NCBI RefSeq assembly: GCF_013394595.1
Contig: NZ_CP053348.1
Span: forward strand, 4,064,501 to 4,128,500
Length of the DNA: 64,000 nucleotides
Reading direction: 5' to 3'
From: Winogradskyella forsetii
GTDB lineage: Bacteria > Bacteroidota > Bacteroidia > Flavobacteriales > Flavobacteriaceae
Within the stretch, counting starts at the first letter, position 1. Every line of letters begins with the position of its first letter. The notes beneath the pieces are model-generated. The model was not told the DNA's origin. It saw only the letters and a program-made list of their open reading frames with translations, and searched no databases. Made by a program: the position numbers and the translations under genes. Positions 54,448 to 62,756 of this stretch are shown in pieces.

Positions 54448-55698
54448 TTAATCTAGTTTTTTAAATAATACACAAGCGTTGTGACCGCCAAATCCAAAGG
54501 TATTACTCATTGCGACTTTAATATCTCGTTTCTGAGCTTTATTGAGCGTTAAATTTAATTCTGGATCTATGTTTTCGTCAGCCGTTTCATGGTTGATTGT
54601 TGGTGGTACAATACCATGCTCCATTGCCATAATCGAAGCAATAGCCTCAATAGCTCCAGCAGCACCCAACAAGTGACCTGTCATAGATTTAGTGGAATTA
54701 ATATTTATGTTTTTAGCGTGTTTGCCAAATACTTCAGATATAGCTTTTAACTCGGCAACATCACCTAATGGTGTCGATGTACCGTGTGTATTAATATGAT
54801 CTACATCTTCCGGATTTAAACCAGCATTTTCCAAACAGTTTTTCATTACTGCAACAACACCTATTCCATCAGGATGTGGCGCTGTCATATGATACGCGTC
54901 CGAAGATAAACCACCACCTACAACTTCTGCGTAGATTTTAGCGCCTCTTGCTTTGGCGTGTTCGTACTCCTCCAATACAATCGCACCAGCACCTTCGCCT
55001 AACACAAAACCGTCACGGTTAGCATCAAATGGTCTAGAAGCTGTTTTTGGATCATCATTACGAGTACTCATCGCATGCATAGCATTAAATCCTCCCATAC
55101 CAGCAATAGTAACTGCAGCTTCACTTCCACCTGTAATAATGACATCACAATGTCCTAAACGTATAGTGTTTAAGGCATCAATCATTGAATTTGCAGAGGA
55201 AGCACATGCAGATACTGTAGTATAGTTAGGACCCATAAAACCATATTTTATAGATATGTTTCCAGGTGCTATATCAGCAATCATTTTTGGAATGAAGAAC
55301 GGATTAAAACGAGGTGTTCCGTCACCAGCAGCATAGTTTAACACTTCTTCTTGAAATGTTTCTAAACCACCAATACCAGCTCCCCAAATCACTCCGACCC
55401 TCAATTTGTTTAGAGCGTCTAGGTCTAGTTTTGAGTCCACAATAGCTTCATCAGAAGCGACCATTGCATACTGCGAAAACTTATCCATTCGCTTCGCTAA
55501 TTTCCTGTCAATAAAGTCAGTAACTTCAAAGTTTTTTACTTCGCAAGCGAATTGTGTTTTGAACTTTTCGGGATCAAAATGTGTGACAGTTGCGGCACCA
55601 CTTTTTCCACTAACAAGAGCATCCCAATATTCATCTTTGGTATTTCCTATTGGCGTAAGTGCACCTAAACCCGTTACTACGACTCGCTTTAATTCCAT
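54448..55698 (-). CDS. fabF: 3-oxoacyl-ACP synthase II
   Basis: A 416-residue condensing enzyme that elongates fatty acids. The active-site cysteine is C165 in TVSACASSANSM, and the two histidines are in NTHGTSTPLGD and KSMTGHLLGAAGA. It starts KRVVVTGLGALTPIG and ends FGFGGHNACVLF, typical of FabF. It lies 13 nt downstream of acpP and 7 nt upstream of rnc. Confidence 0.96.
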   Translation of the reverse strand: MELKRVVVTGLGALTPIGNTKDEYWDALVSGKSGAATVTHFDPEKFKTQFACEVKNFEVTDFIDRKLAKRMDKFSQYAMVASDEAIVDSKLDLDALNKLRVGVIWGAGIGGLETFQEEVLNYAAGDGTPRFNPFFIPKMIADIAPGNISIKYGFMGPNYTTVSACASSANSMIDALNTIRLGHCDVIITGGSEAAVTIAGMGGFNAMHAMSTRNDDPKTASRPFDANRDGFVLGEGAGAIVLEEYEHAKARGAKIYAEVVGGGLSSDAYHMTAPHPDGIGVVAVMKNCLENAGLNPEDVDHINTHGTSTPLGDVAELKAISEVFGKHAKNININSTKSMTGHLLGAAGAIEAIASIMAMEHGIVPPTINHETADENIDPELNLTLNKAQKRDIKVAMSNTFGFGGHNACVLFKKLD

Positions 55699-55711
55699 AA
55701 AAATAGAGGTA

Positions 55712-55945
55712 TTATTTTGCTTCTTCTATATAAGAAACGGCCTGACCAACTGTTGCAATGTTCTCAGCTTGATCGTCTGGGATTTGAATATCGAATTCTT
55801 TTTCAAATTCCATTATTAATTCTACAGTATCTAATGAATCCGCTCCTAAATCGTTAGTGAAGCTAGCTTCAGTTACAACTTCGTTTTCATCAACACCTAA
55901 TTTATCTACGATAATCGCTTTTACTCGTGATGCAATGTCTGACAT
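55712..55945 (-). CDS. acpP: Acyl carrier protein
   Basis: A 77-residue acidic carrier protein. The phosphopantetheine serine is S37 in [11 protein letters not shown]. It leads the operon with fabF and rnc, an arrangement common in bacteria. A TATTTTTG promoter box at 55977-55984 (minus) gives a leader of about 28 nt. Confidence 0.96.
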   Translation of the reverse strand: MSDIASRVKAIIVDKLGVDENEVVTEASFTNDLGADSLDTVELIMEFEKEFDIQIPDDQAENIATVGQAVSYIEEAK

Positions 55946-55976
55946 AATTTTTTAATTTTAAGTTTTAATTAGATGG

Positions 55977-55984
55977 CAAAAATA
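55977..55984 (-). promoter_or_regulatory. acpP operon promoter -7 box
   Basis: TATTTTTG, an exact TAnnTTTG match on the minus strand, 31 nt before the acpP ATG. It lies in the divergent gap with purN. Confidence 0.5.
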
Positions 55985-56130
55985 AAAAACTTTATTTGAA
56001 TATTCATCTTTACCTTTAAAATGTGTTTGTAATTTAGTAAAAATAAAGATAAAGTATTTTGGTTTTGCACTAATTGTTAATTATTATTCTTTTTTTTGTT
56101 TGAATAAATATAAACTGATATAGCTGTAAA

Positions 56131-57039
56131 ATGAAACGTGTGGTAATTTTTGCGTCCGGAAGTGGGAGTAATGCTGAAAATTTAATAAAGTTTTTTCACA
56201 ACAGCGATAAAGCGTCTGTTATTCAGGTACTAACTAACAATCCTCATGCCAAAGTTTTAGAGCGTTGTAAAAAATTGAATGTTAGCGCATTATCTTTTAA
56301 TAGAATCGCCTTTTCTAAGTCTGAAGATGTGTTGAATATTTTAAAAGCATCACAACCAGACCTCATTGTATTAGCCGGTTTTCTCTGGAAATTTCCTGAA
56401 TTCATTTTGAAAGAATTTGAAAATAAAGTGATTAATATCCATCCTGCACTATTGCCAAAATATGGCGGAAAAGGAATGTACGGCATGCATGTGCACGAAG
56501 CTGTAGTTAAAAATAAAGAGTCCGAAACAGGAATAACTATTCATTATGTCAATGAGAATTATGATGAAGGAGCGATTATATTTCAATCAAAATGTGAGGT
56601 TTTAGCTACGGATTCGGCGGAAGATGTCGCTGGAAAGATTCATTTGTTGGAGATGGAGCATTTTCCTAAAGTTGTTGAGGATGTTTTGAAATCTCAAAAT
56701 CCAAATTCCAATAAGAAAGACAGACTGTTTTCCAATAAAGAAATACAACAGAAAATACATAATATCCTAGAAAACTTGACTTCTGAAGAATTGGATAAAT
56801 ATTGCGATAAAGATTTCAGTAAAAAAACATTTAATAATAATTTTCCGATTTTAATTAAGGTTCCTAAGCATTGGGACAGTATTAAAAGAAAAGAAGCTAT
56901 TATCCATACTAATAACAATAGGTGGACTTGGAAATATAAAATTGATAAAAATGGTTTTTCTTATGCCATTTCAACACAATGGTATTCTTACAATGATATT
57001 TATGTAAGAGATTGGTTAAGGAGTTTTAGTAAACAGTAA
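56131..57039 (+). CDS. purN: Phosphoribosylglycinamide formyltransferase with extra C-terminal domain
   Basis: PurN adds a formyl group from formyl-tetrahydrofolate in purine synthesis. Residues 1-188 form a normal PurN: FASGSGSNAENL, VLAGFLWKFPEFIL, INIHPALLPKYGG (N102, H104) and NENYDEGAIIF (D145). The usual length is about 190-210, but here 115 more residues follow (from about NPNSNKKDRLFSNKEIQQK to WYSYNDIYVRDWLRSFSKQ). They are rich in Lys, Asn and Trp and I did not recognise them. The fusion reads through without a stop or frame change. Divergent from acpP. Confidence 0.9.
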   Translation: MKRVVIFASGSGSNAENLIKFFHNSDKASVIQVLTNNPHAKVLERCKKLNVSALSFNRIAFSKSEDVLNILKASQPDLIVLAGFLWKFPEFILKEFENKVINIHPALLPKYGGKGMYGMHVHEAVVKNKESETGITIHYVNENYDEGAIIFQSKCEVLATDSAEDVAGKIHLLEMEHFPKVVEDVLKSQNPNSNKKDRLFSNKEIQQKIHNILENLTSEELDKYCDKDFSKKTFNNNFPILIKVPKHWDSIKRKEAIIHTNNNRWTWKYKIDKNGFSYAISTQWYSYNDIYVRDWLRSFSKQ

Positions 57040-57054
57040 AAATCCGTGAAACAC

Positions 57055-57699
57055 GTGTCAAAAAAAAAGAAAAAAAAATATTACACCGTATGGAAAGGCC
57101 ATAAAACAGGAGTTTTTGAAAAGTGGGACGACTGCAAAGCCCAAATCAAAGGTTTTGATGGAGCACAGTACAAATCATTTTCAAATTTTGAAGCCGCAAA
57201 AAAAGCACTAAAAGGAAATTACTTTGACTACGTTGGAAAAAACAAATCATTTACCAGCGGACTTTCCGAAGCAGAACTTAAAAAAATAGGACAACCCAAC
57301 TTCAACTCTATTTCTGTTGATGCAGCTTCGAGTGGCAATCCTGGTATCATGGAATACAGAGGTGTGGATACCAAAACTAAAAAGCAACTTTTCATTCAAG
57401 GTCCTTTTGAACAAGGCACCAATAATATTGGCGAATTTTTAGCTTTGGTTCACGGTCTAGCATTTTTAAAAAATCACAATAGCGACCGTATAATGTACAC
57501 GGATTCTAAAACCGCTATGAGTTGGGTGCGGAAAAAAACATGTAATTCTAAGCTAGAACGTAATGCTAAAAACAAACCTGTTTACGATTTGGTAGATCGT
57601 GCTGTACAATGGTTAAAGACTAATGACTATTCCACAACAATTGTAAAATGGGAAACTAAGGCTTGGGGAGAAATACCTGCTGATTTTGGGAGGAAGTAA
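57055..57699 (+). CDS. rnhA: Ribonuclease H with N-terminal viroplasmin-like domain
   Basis: A 214-residue RNase HI-type enzyme that cuts RNA in RNA-DNA hybrids. A small viroplasmin/caulimovirus-like domain comes first (KKKYYTVWKGHKTGVFEKWDD, QYKSFSNFEAAKKAL), binding hybrid nucleic acid. The catalytic domain has SVDAASSGNPG, GTNNIGEFLALVHGL and IMYTDSKTAMSWV. The start is a GTG: either 57055 (MSKKKKKKYY, which looks more like relatives) or 57046. The run of Lys codons makes the start region slippage-prone. It follows purN closely. Confidence 0.88.
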   Translation: MSKKKKKKYYTVWKGHKTGVFEKWDDCKAQIKGFDGAQYKSFSNFEAAKKALKGNYFDYVGKNKSFTSGLSEAELKKIGQPNFNSISVDAASSGNPGIMEYRGVDTKTKKQLFIQGPFEQGTNNIGEFLALVHGLAFLKNHNSDRIMYTDSKTAMSWVRKKTCNSKLERNAKNKPVYDLVDRAVQWLKTNDYSTTIVKWETKAWGEIPADFGRK

Positions 57700-57700
57700 T

Positions 57701-57796
57701 TTTTAAAAAGTGTATTAAGTTATTGAGTCATTTTGGGTCGTTTATTGAGAAAATATTGAACTATTAGTACTTAGAATTTCCATACACTTTTTAAAA
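57701..57796. repeat. 15-bp perfect inverted repeats flanking 66 bp
   Basis: Arms TTTTAAAAAGTGTAT (57701-57715) and its exact reverse complement (57782-57796), with no ORF inside. It begins two bases after the rnhA stop and ends 25 bp before the end of the toxin gene. It may be a bidirectional terminator for the converging genes or a small mobile relic. Confidence 0.6.
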
Positions 57797-57821
57797 TGTT
57801 GAAAATTAAACTTATGGTGTT

Positions 57822-58100
57822 TTATTGATAATGTCGTTTTTGATGTAGGATTCTTTGAATATAAACCGTGTTTCCGTCAACCAAATAATGAATACCAAAA
57901 GGGAATTCTTTAGTAAACACAATTTTTCTGTTGCGATTACCCTTTTGAAAATATTGAGGGTTTATGGCAATTCTTTCCATTGTTTCAGATAACTCATTAT
58001 CAAACCGTTTTAATACAACTGGAGATATCACAAAATAATAATCACGTGCTTCTTTTAAATCAATTTTTGAGAAATGACTTAATTCAATTTCAAATCCCAT
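57822..58100 (-). CDS. RelE/ParE-type toxin
   Basis: A 92-residue protein starting MGFEIELSHFSKIDLKEARDYY, with SPVVLKRFDNELSETMERIAINP and KIVFTKEFPFGIHYLVDGNTVYIQRILHQKRH, the usual ParE/RelE fold and C-terminal basic patch. The ATG at 58100 is chosen because it overlaps the antitoxin stop by one base (TAATG); a longer frame upstream is not supported. It acts either on mRNA at the ribosome or on gyrase; the subtype is not clear. Confidence 0.82.
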   Translation of the reverse strand: MGFEIELSHFSKIDLKEARDYYFVISPVVLKRFDNELSETMERIAINPQYFQKGNRNRKIVFTKEFPFGIHYLVDGNTVYIQRILHQKRHYQ

Positions 58101-58348
58101 TATTTTAAAAGTTCTTTTTTCACATCTTCCCAAGGTGTGTAGTTTGTTTTGCCTTTCTCATGGTCATCAATCATCCTATCCATCATCAACTTATAGTCCT
58201 CAGAAGGTTCGAAAGCATAAGCATTTTCCTTAAGTATAAACTCCATGTAATTTTTTAAATTTCTACCTTGTTGCTTCGCCTTTTCTTTAAGAATGGTAAT
58301 AGTTTGTTCATCTAATACAACTTCTTTTCGTTTATTATTTGTTTTCAT
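58100..58348 (-). CDS. Antitoxin of the RelE/ParE-type pair
   Basis: An 82-residue protein starting MKTNNKRKEVVLDEQTITIL, with KEKAKQQGRNLKNYMEFILKE, a ribbon-helix-helix-like DNA-binding pattern, and an acidic C-terminal tail (FEPSEDYKLMMDRMIDD, then WEDVKKELL) likely to bind the toxin. The ATG at 58348 is chosen because upstream frame overlaps the divergent ATPase gene. It directly follows a 34-bp perfect palindrome, its likely autoregulatory operator. It is translationally coupled to the toxin. Confidence 0.82.
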   Translation of the reverse strand: MKTNNKRKEVVLDEQTITILKEKAKQQGRNLKNYMEFILKENAYAFEPSEDYKLMMDRMIDDHEKGKTNYTPWEDVKKELLK

Positions 58349-58356
58349 AACGTAAT

Positions 58357-58390
58357 ATTTACGATAAATATACGTATATTTATCGTAAAT
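58357..58390. promoter_or_regulatory. 34-bp perfect palindrome, likely TA operator
   Basis: Two exact 17-bp half-sites (core TACGATAAATATACG and its complement) with no spacer. It lies 8 nt before the antitoxin start and 13 nt before the divergent ATPase start, so it could control both. Confidence 0.7.
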
Positions 58391-58403
58391 TAGACACCTA
58401 AAA

Positions 58404-59192
58404 TTGCCATACCTAAAAACCATAAATATCAATACCGATCGTACGCATCCATTTCCATACGATATTCCTGCCATTAAACATGCTAAGCATCTAGATTTCT
58501 CTAACAAAATCACTTTTCTGGTGGGCGAAAATGGCTCAGGGAAGTCCACACTTTTAGAAGCTATTGCCTACAGATTGCAATTGCCGCACATGGATGGTGT
58601 TGGTTATTCTAAAAAAAGTTTCGATGCCGCAAAAACCTTATTGCCATATTTAGAATTAACATGGCAGATAGAACGTTCGGTTGGTTTCTTTTTTAGAGCT
58701 GAAGATTTTGGTGATTTCCTCAATAGTATTCACCGAGCTGATGCTTCTATTGCTAGCCAATTAGGAGATTTAGGGGAAAACGTTCCTAAACATATTGTAG
58801 ATCAGATGAAAGATAGTGCCAACCATCAATTGCATCATGTACGGAAAAATTTTGGTCAGGAGTTAGATACATTTTCTCATGGAGAAGCTTATTTACAAAT
58901 TATGAATCAGAAAATAAACTCCAGAGGCATTTATTTATTAGATGAACCAGAAGCTGCATTATCTCCCGCAAGACAGCTCACACTTATTTCATTTTTAAAT
59001 CAACATTTAAAAACACACAACTCGCAATTTATTATTGCAACACATTCACCAATGTTGTTAGCCTATCCTGATGCTACTATTTATGAAATCACTCCAAATG
59101 GCATGGAAAAAACAGCTTTAGAAGACACAGAACATTATACGGTTACAAAATCTTTTCTCAATAATCCTGAGACTTTTTTGAGACATCTTTAG
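58404..59192 (+). CDS. AAA/ABC-type ATPase (AAA family, single domain)
   Basis: A 262-residue ATPase starting at TTG; an in-frame stop 15 nt upstream rules out a longer frame. Motifs are Walker A VGENGSGKST (40-49), a signature-like FSHGEAYLQIM, Walker B GIYLLDEPEAALS and H-loop IATHSPML. It has no separate nuclease domain (not an OLD fusion). This family is widespread as single genes of unknown role; it is also found in defence islands. It is divergent from the toxin-antitoxin pair, sharing the palindrome in the gap. Confidence 0.85.
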   Translation: MPYLKTININTDRTHPFPYDIPAIKHAKHLDFSNKITFLVGENGSGKSTLLEAIAYRLQLPHMDGVGYSKKSFDAAKTLLPYLELTWQIERSVGFFFRAEDFGDFLNSIHRADASIASQLGDLGENVPKHIVDQMKDSANHQLHHVRKNFGQELDTFSHGEAYLQIMNQKINSRGIYLLDEPEAALSPARQLTLISFLNQHLKTHNSQFIIATHSPMLLAYPDATIYEITPNGMEKTALEDTEHYTVTKSFLNNPETFLRHL

Positions 59193-59502
59193 GTTGTTGT
59201 TTGTTGTTAAGTTGTTTGTTGTTAAGCAGTCTGTAAGGTTGAGCGTACTTGTCCTTCGTAGCAATTATGAAATGAGAGTTGAAACCCTAGTTTCCTAAAA
59301 TATAAAACGAATCTTACATTTTTTTCTTTGTCAAATTCGTTTTTAAGTTCAATTTTATCAATTCACAACAAAAACAAGTCTTACATCTTATGTCCTAAAG
59401 CGAAGCGGTATTATCTCTTTTTTAGTTCGATTTCTTCTTCAAGTTCGGTTTCGATTTCAATTTTATTTCACGTACTTTTGCACCTTAATTCAAAATTAGG
59501 TG
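59193..59502. repeat. Low-complexity intergenic region with degenerate repeats
   Basis: It holds TTGTTGTTTGTTGTTAAGTT-type repeats near 59197-59225, GTCTTACATCTTA-type words, a third partial copy of the AAAGCGAAGCGGT word (59397-59409; also 37844-37856), and TTCGATTTCTTCTTCAAGTT-like repeats near 59427-59460. The promoter box TACTTTTG of the next gene is at 59473-59480. Confidence 0.55.
59473..59480 (+). promoter_or_regulatory. Promoter -7 box of the PfkB-type kinase gene
   Basis: TACTTTTG, an exact TAnnTTTG match, 22 nt before the ATG at 59503. Confidence 0.45.
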
Positions 59503-60429
59503 ATGAGTAAATTAGTGATTGTTGGTACGGTAGCTTTTGATGCTATTGAAACCCCTTTTGGAAAAACCGATAAAATACTTGGTGGAGCTGGCACCTTTAT
59601 AGGCTTGGCGGCTTCTAATTTTAATGTAGATGCTGCAGTTGTTTCTGTAGTTGGAGGCGATTTTCCACAAAAATATTTGGACTTAATGTCTGATAGAAAT
59701 ATCGATGTCTCTGGTATCGAAATTGTAAAAGAAGGGAAAACATTTTTTTGGAGTGGCAAATATCATAACGATATGAACTCTCGCGATACCTTGGCCACCG
59801 AACTAAATGTACTTGCCGATTTTGAACCTGTAGTGCCCGAAAATTACAAAGATGCCGAAGTCGTCATGTTAGGCAATTTGCATCCAAATACGCAAATGAG
59901 TGTGTTAAACCAAATGTCTGAAAAACCAAAATTGGTCATTTTAGATACCATGAATTTTTGGATGGATTGTGCTTTAGAAGATTTGCACAACACAATTAAA
60001 CATATTGACGTTATTACTATAAATGATGAAGAAGCTAGACAATTAACTGGTGAATATTCACTAGTTGTTGCAGCCAGAAAGATTCAAGATATGGGACCAA
60101 AATATGTGGTCATCAAAAAAGGGGAACATGGTGCTTTATTGTTTCATGATGATAATATATTTTACGCTCCTGCCCTTCCCTTAGAAGAAGTGTTCGATCC
60201 AACTGGAGCTGGTGATACTTTCGCTGGAGGCTTTGCTGGTTATTTAGCAAAAACCGGTAACTTCTCTTTTGAAAACATGAAAACGGCCGTCATCTATGGC
60301 TCTACACTTGCATCCTTCTGCGTCGAAAAGTTTGGAACTGAGCGTATGCAAACCATAACAGATAAAGAAATTTATGAACGATTAGACCAGTTTAAGAGTC
60401 TAACACAATTTGATATCGAATTAAATTAA
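59503..60429 (+). CDS. PfkB-family sugar/nucleoside kinase
   Basis: A 308-residue cytoplasmic kinase starting MSKLVIVGTVAFDAIETPFG; a GTG one codon upstream is possible but less likely. It has ILGGAGTFIGLAASNF (first PfkB signature), and the catalytic loop FDPTGAGDTFAGGFAGYLA with the base Asp. Homologues act on ribose, adenosine or similar compounds; the substrate here is unknown. It has a strong terminator and then the PurF-like gene, a neighbour pairing that may fit purine metabolism. Confidence 0.9.
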   Translation: MSKLVIVGTVAFDAIETPFGKTDKILGGAGTFIGLAASNFNVDAAVVSVVGGDFPQKYLDLMSDRNIDVSGIEIVKEGKTFFWSGKYHNDMNSRDTLATELNVLADFEPVVPENYKDAEVVMLGNLHPNTQMSVLNQMSEKPKLVILDTMNFWMDCALEDLHNTIKHIDVITINDEEARQLTGEYSLVVAARKIQDMGPKYVVIKKGEHGALLFHDDNIFYAPALPLEEVFDPTGAGDTFAGGFAGYLAKTGNFSFENMKTAVIYGSTLASFCVEKFGTERMQTITDKEIYERLDQFKSLTQFDIELN

Positions 60430-60433
60430 ACCC

Positions 60434-60461
60434 ATGCGCTCATAATTGAGCGCATTTTTTT
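60434..60461 (+). terminator. Rho-independent terminator after the PfkB-type gene
   Basis: ATGCGCTCA/TGAGCGCAT arms, a 4-nt loop, then a run of T. A further palindrome CCCGA-cgat-TCGGG at 60469-60482, with outer arms ATTCTGT/ACAGAAT, lies in the leader of the next gene. Confidence 0.85.
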
Positions 60462-60516
60462 ATTCTGTCCCGACGATTCGGGAGTTACAGAATCTCTAAA
60501 AGAAAGAGAAAAAATC

Positions 60517-62415
60517 ATGAGTGATGCTTTAAAACATGAGTGCGGAATTGCACTTATCAGGCTTTTAAAACCTTTAGAATACTATAAAGAAAAGTATGGA
60601 AGTGCTTTTTATGGTGTTAACAAGATGTACTTAATGATGGAAAAACAGCATAATCGCGGACAAGATGGTGCTGGTTTTGCAAGTATAAAATTAGACGTTA
60701 AGCCTGGTGAACGCTACATCAGTCGTGTGCGTTCTATTGCCCAACAACCTATACAAGATATTTTTGCCCAAATCAATGAGCGTATTAACGACGAATTGAC
60801 CAAAAACGAAGCCTACCAAGATAACGTTGCTTTACAGAAAAAGAACATTCCTTATATAGGTGAAGTTTTATTAGGTCATGTACGCTATGGTACGTTTGGA
60901 AAAAACAGCGTAGAAAGCGTTCATCCATTTTTAAGACAAAACAATTGGATGCACAGAAACCTCATCGTGGCTGGTAATTTTAATATGACCAATGTTAACG
61001 AACTCTTCGATAACCTTATTGAAATTGGCCAGCATCCAAAGGAAAAGGCTGACACCATTACTGTAATGGAAAAAATTGGTCATTTTTTAGATGATGCCGT
61101 TTCAAAAATTTATAAAGACTTAAAAAAAGAAGGTTATAATAAAAATGAGTGTTCGCCACTAATTGCAGAACGTTTAAAAGTTGGTAAAATTTTAAAGAGA
61201 GCAGCGAAGAATTGGGATGGCGGTTACGCCATGGCTGGTTTGTTAGGTCATGGGGATTCTTTTGTTTTAAGGGATCCTTCAGGAATAAGACCAGCTTATT
61301 ATTATAAGGATGATGAAATTGTAGTTGTGGCTTCAGAGCGTCCTGTTATTCAAACAGTTTTTAATGTGCCTTTTGAATCTGTGAAGGAATTAGATCCAGG
61401 ACATGCGATCATCACAAAAAAATCTGGTACTACTAAAATCAAAAAAATATTAGAGCCTTTAGAACGTAAGGCCTGTTCTTTTGAACGCATCTATTTTTCA
61501 CGTGGAAGTGATGCCGAAATTTACCAGGAACGAAAAAAGCTAGGTCGATTGTTAATGCCAAAAGTTCTTGAAGCCATTGATAATGACACAAAAAATAGTG
61601 TGTTCTCATATATTCCAAATACCGCAGAAACCTCATTTTATGGTATGATCGAAACAGTTGAAGATCACCTCAACGAAAAGAAAACAAACTCTATTCTCAG
61701 TGGAGGCGGTAAGCTCTCGGCAGAAAAGGTTACCGAAATTTTATCTGAACGACCAAGAATTGAAAAAATAGCTATTAAAGATGTTAAGCTAAGAACTTTT
61801 ATTACCGAAGACAGTAGTAGGGATGATTTGGTAGCACACGTTTACGATGTCACGTATGGCGTAATTAAACCAAACGACAACTTAGTGATTATTGACGACA
61901 GTATTGTGAGAGGTACCACGTTGAAAAAAAGTATCATTAAAATGATGGATAGATTAAATCCTAAAAAAATAGTGGTGGTTTCTTCTGCGCCTCAAATACG
62001 CTACCCAGATTGTTATGGCATCGATATGGCAAACCTTGAAAGTTTAGTCGCGTTTAGAGCTGCGTTGGAATTATTAAAGGACAATAACAACTATCATATT
62101 GTTGAAGAGGTCTATAATAAATGTCTCAAACAAGTCAACATGAAAGATAAAAACGTGGTTAACTACGTCAAAGAAATCTATGATAGTTTTTCGGATGAAG
62201 AAATTTCAGATAAGATTTCTGAATTACTTGGCGGAGAAAATATAAACGCCGAAGTCAAAATTATTTTTCAACCTGTTGAAAATTTGCATAAAGCTTGCCC
62301 AAAAAACTTAGGTGACTGGTACTTTACAGGGAATTACCCAACTGCTGGAGGTAATAGAGTTGTAAATAGAGCTTTTATTAATTTTTACGAAGGGAATAAA
62401 GAGCGTGCCTACTAG
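60517..62415 (+). CDS. Amidophosphoribosyltransferase-family protein (PurF-like)
   Basis: A 632-residue glutamine amidotransferase-type phosphoribosyltransferase. The N-terminus MSDALKHECGIALIRL suggests removal of an 8-residue propeptide to expose C9 as the nucleophile, as in PurF. The glutaminase domain shows HNRGQDGAGFASI and GHVRYGTFG. The PRPP loop is NLVIIDDSIVRGTTLKKSI. It is longer than common PurF (about 470-510), with extra sequence around residues 85-110 and a C-terminal 130 residues. This long type is typical of Flavobacteria and may be a second PurF paralogue. It probably makes phosphoribosylamine, the first step of purine synthesis. Confidence 0.88.
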   Translation: MSDALKHECGIALIRLLKPLEYYKEKYGSAFYGVNKMYLMMEKQHNRGQDGAGFASIKLDVKPGERYISRVRSIAQQPIQDIFAQINERINDELTKNEAYQDNVALQKKNIPYIGEVLLGHVRYGTFGKNSVESVHPFLRQNNWMHRNLIVAGNFNMTNVNELFDNLIEIGQHPKEKADTITVMEKIGHFLDDAVSKIYKDLKKEGYNKNECSPLIAERLKVGKILKRAAKNWDGGYAMAGLLGHGDSFVLRDPSGIRPAYYYKDDEIVVVASERPVIQTVFNVPFESVKELDPGHAIITKKSGTTKIKKILEPLERKACSFERIYFSRGSDAEIYQERKKLGRLLMPKVLEAIDNDTKNSVFSYIPNTAETSFYGMIETVEDHLNEKKTNSILSGGGKLSAEKVTEILSERPRIEKIAIKDVKLRTFITEDSSRDDLVAHVYDVTYGVIKPNDNLVIIDDSIVRGTTLKKSIIKMMDRLNPKKIVVVSSAPQIRYPDCYGIDMANLESLVAFRAALELLKDNNNYHIVEEVYNKCLKQVNMKDKNVVNYVKEIYDSFSDEEISDKISELLGGENINAEVKIIFQPVENLHKACPKNLGDWYFTGNYPTAGGNRVVNRAFINFYEGNKERAY

Positions 62416-62437
62416 ACATTAACATAAAAAAGCCTTT

Positions 62438-62467
62438 TATCCGATAAAATATGTATTTTATCGGATA
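62438..62467. promoter_or_regulatory. 30-bp palindrome after the PurF-like gene
   Basis: Arms TATCCGATAAAATA and TATTTTATCGGATA are exact reverse complements with a 2-nt centre. No T-run follows, so it is either a weak terminator or a protein-binding operator. Confidence 0.5.
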
Positions 62468-62523
62468 TAAACGCACTTTGTCCGATTTTTAATTCGTTTT
62501 AACAAATTACATCTACATTGGTA

Positions 62524-62598
62524 TCACCATAACATAAGTAGGTTAAGTTCATGGTAGATTTGGGGCAAAAAAAGGTGAACTCGTTTCACCTTTTTTTA
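62524..62598 (+). ncRNA. Candidate small RNA, unit 1
   Basis: The first 45 or so bases (from TCACCATAACATAAGTAGG to TTTGGGGCAAAAA) are repeated almost unchanged in unit 2 (62757-62829). Unit 1 ends with a hairpin AGGTGAA/TTCACCT and a run of seven T, a Rho-independent terminator. A degenerate box TACATTGG lies upstream at 62513-62521, the same distance as the good box of unit 2. There is no good ORF. Together these look like a short transcript; its target is unknown. Confidence 0.55.
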
Positions 62599-62746
62599 TG
62601 CCCTTTAATTAAAGTAATACTTTAAGTTGCAATTTCCATCAAGTCCTAATCCTACAGTAATTTGGTCATAAACACCGTACTTTCCACGCTTAGACTAATT
62701 TATAGGTCGTTTGTCCAAAAAATTGAACACGTTCACAATGTCCTCT

Positions 62747-62754
62747 TATATTTG
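62747..62754 (+). promoter_or_regulatory. Promoter -7 box of candidate small RNA unit 2
   Basis: TATATTTG with a TTG 21 nt upstream, ending 2 nt before the conserved repeat begins, so the repeat start would be near +1. Confidence 0.55.
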
Positions 62755-62756
62755 AC

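Noticed and set aside
58100..58549. Longer antitoxin reading frame beginning at 58549
   Set aside because: The extra 67 codons overlap the divergent ATPase gene and the palindrome, and look unlike a protein. The ATG at 58348 gives a normal antitoxin.
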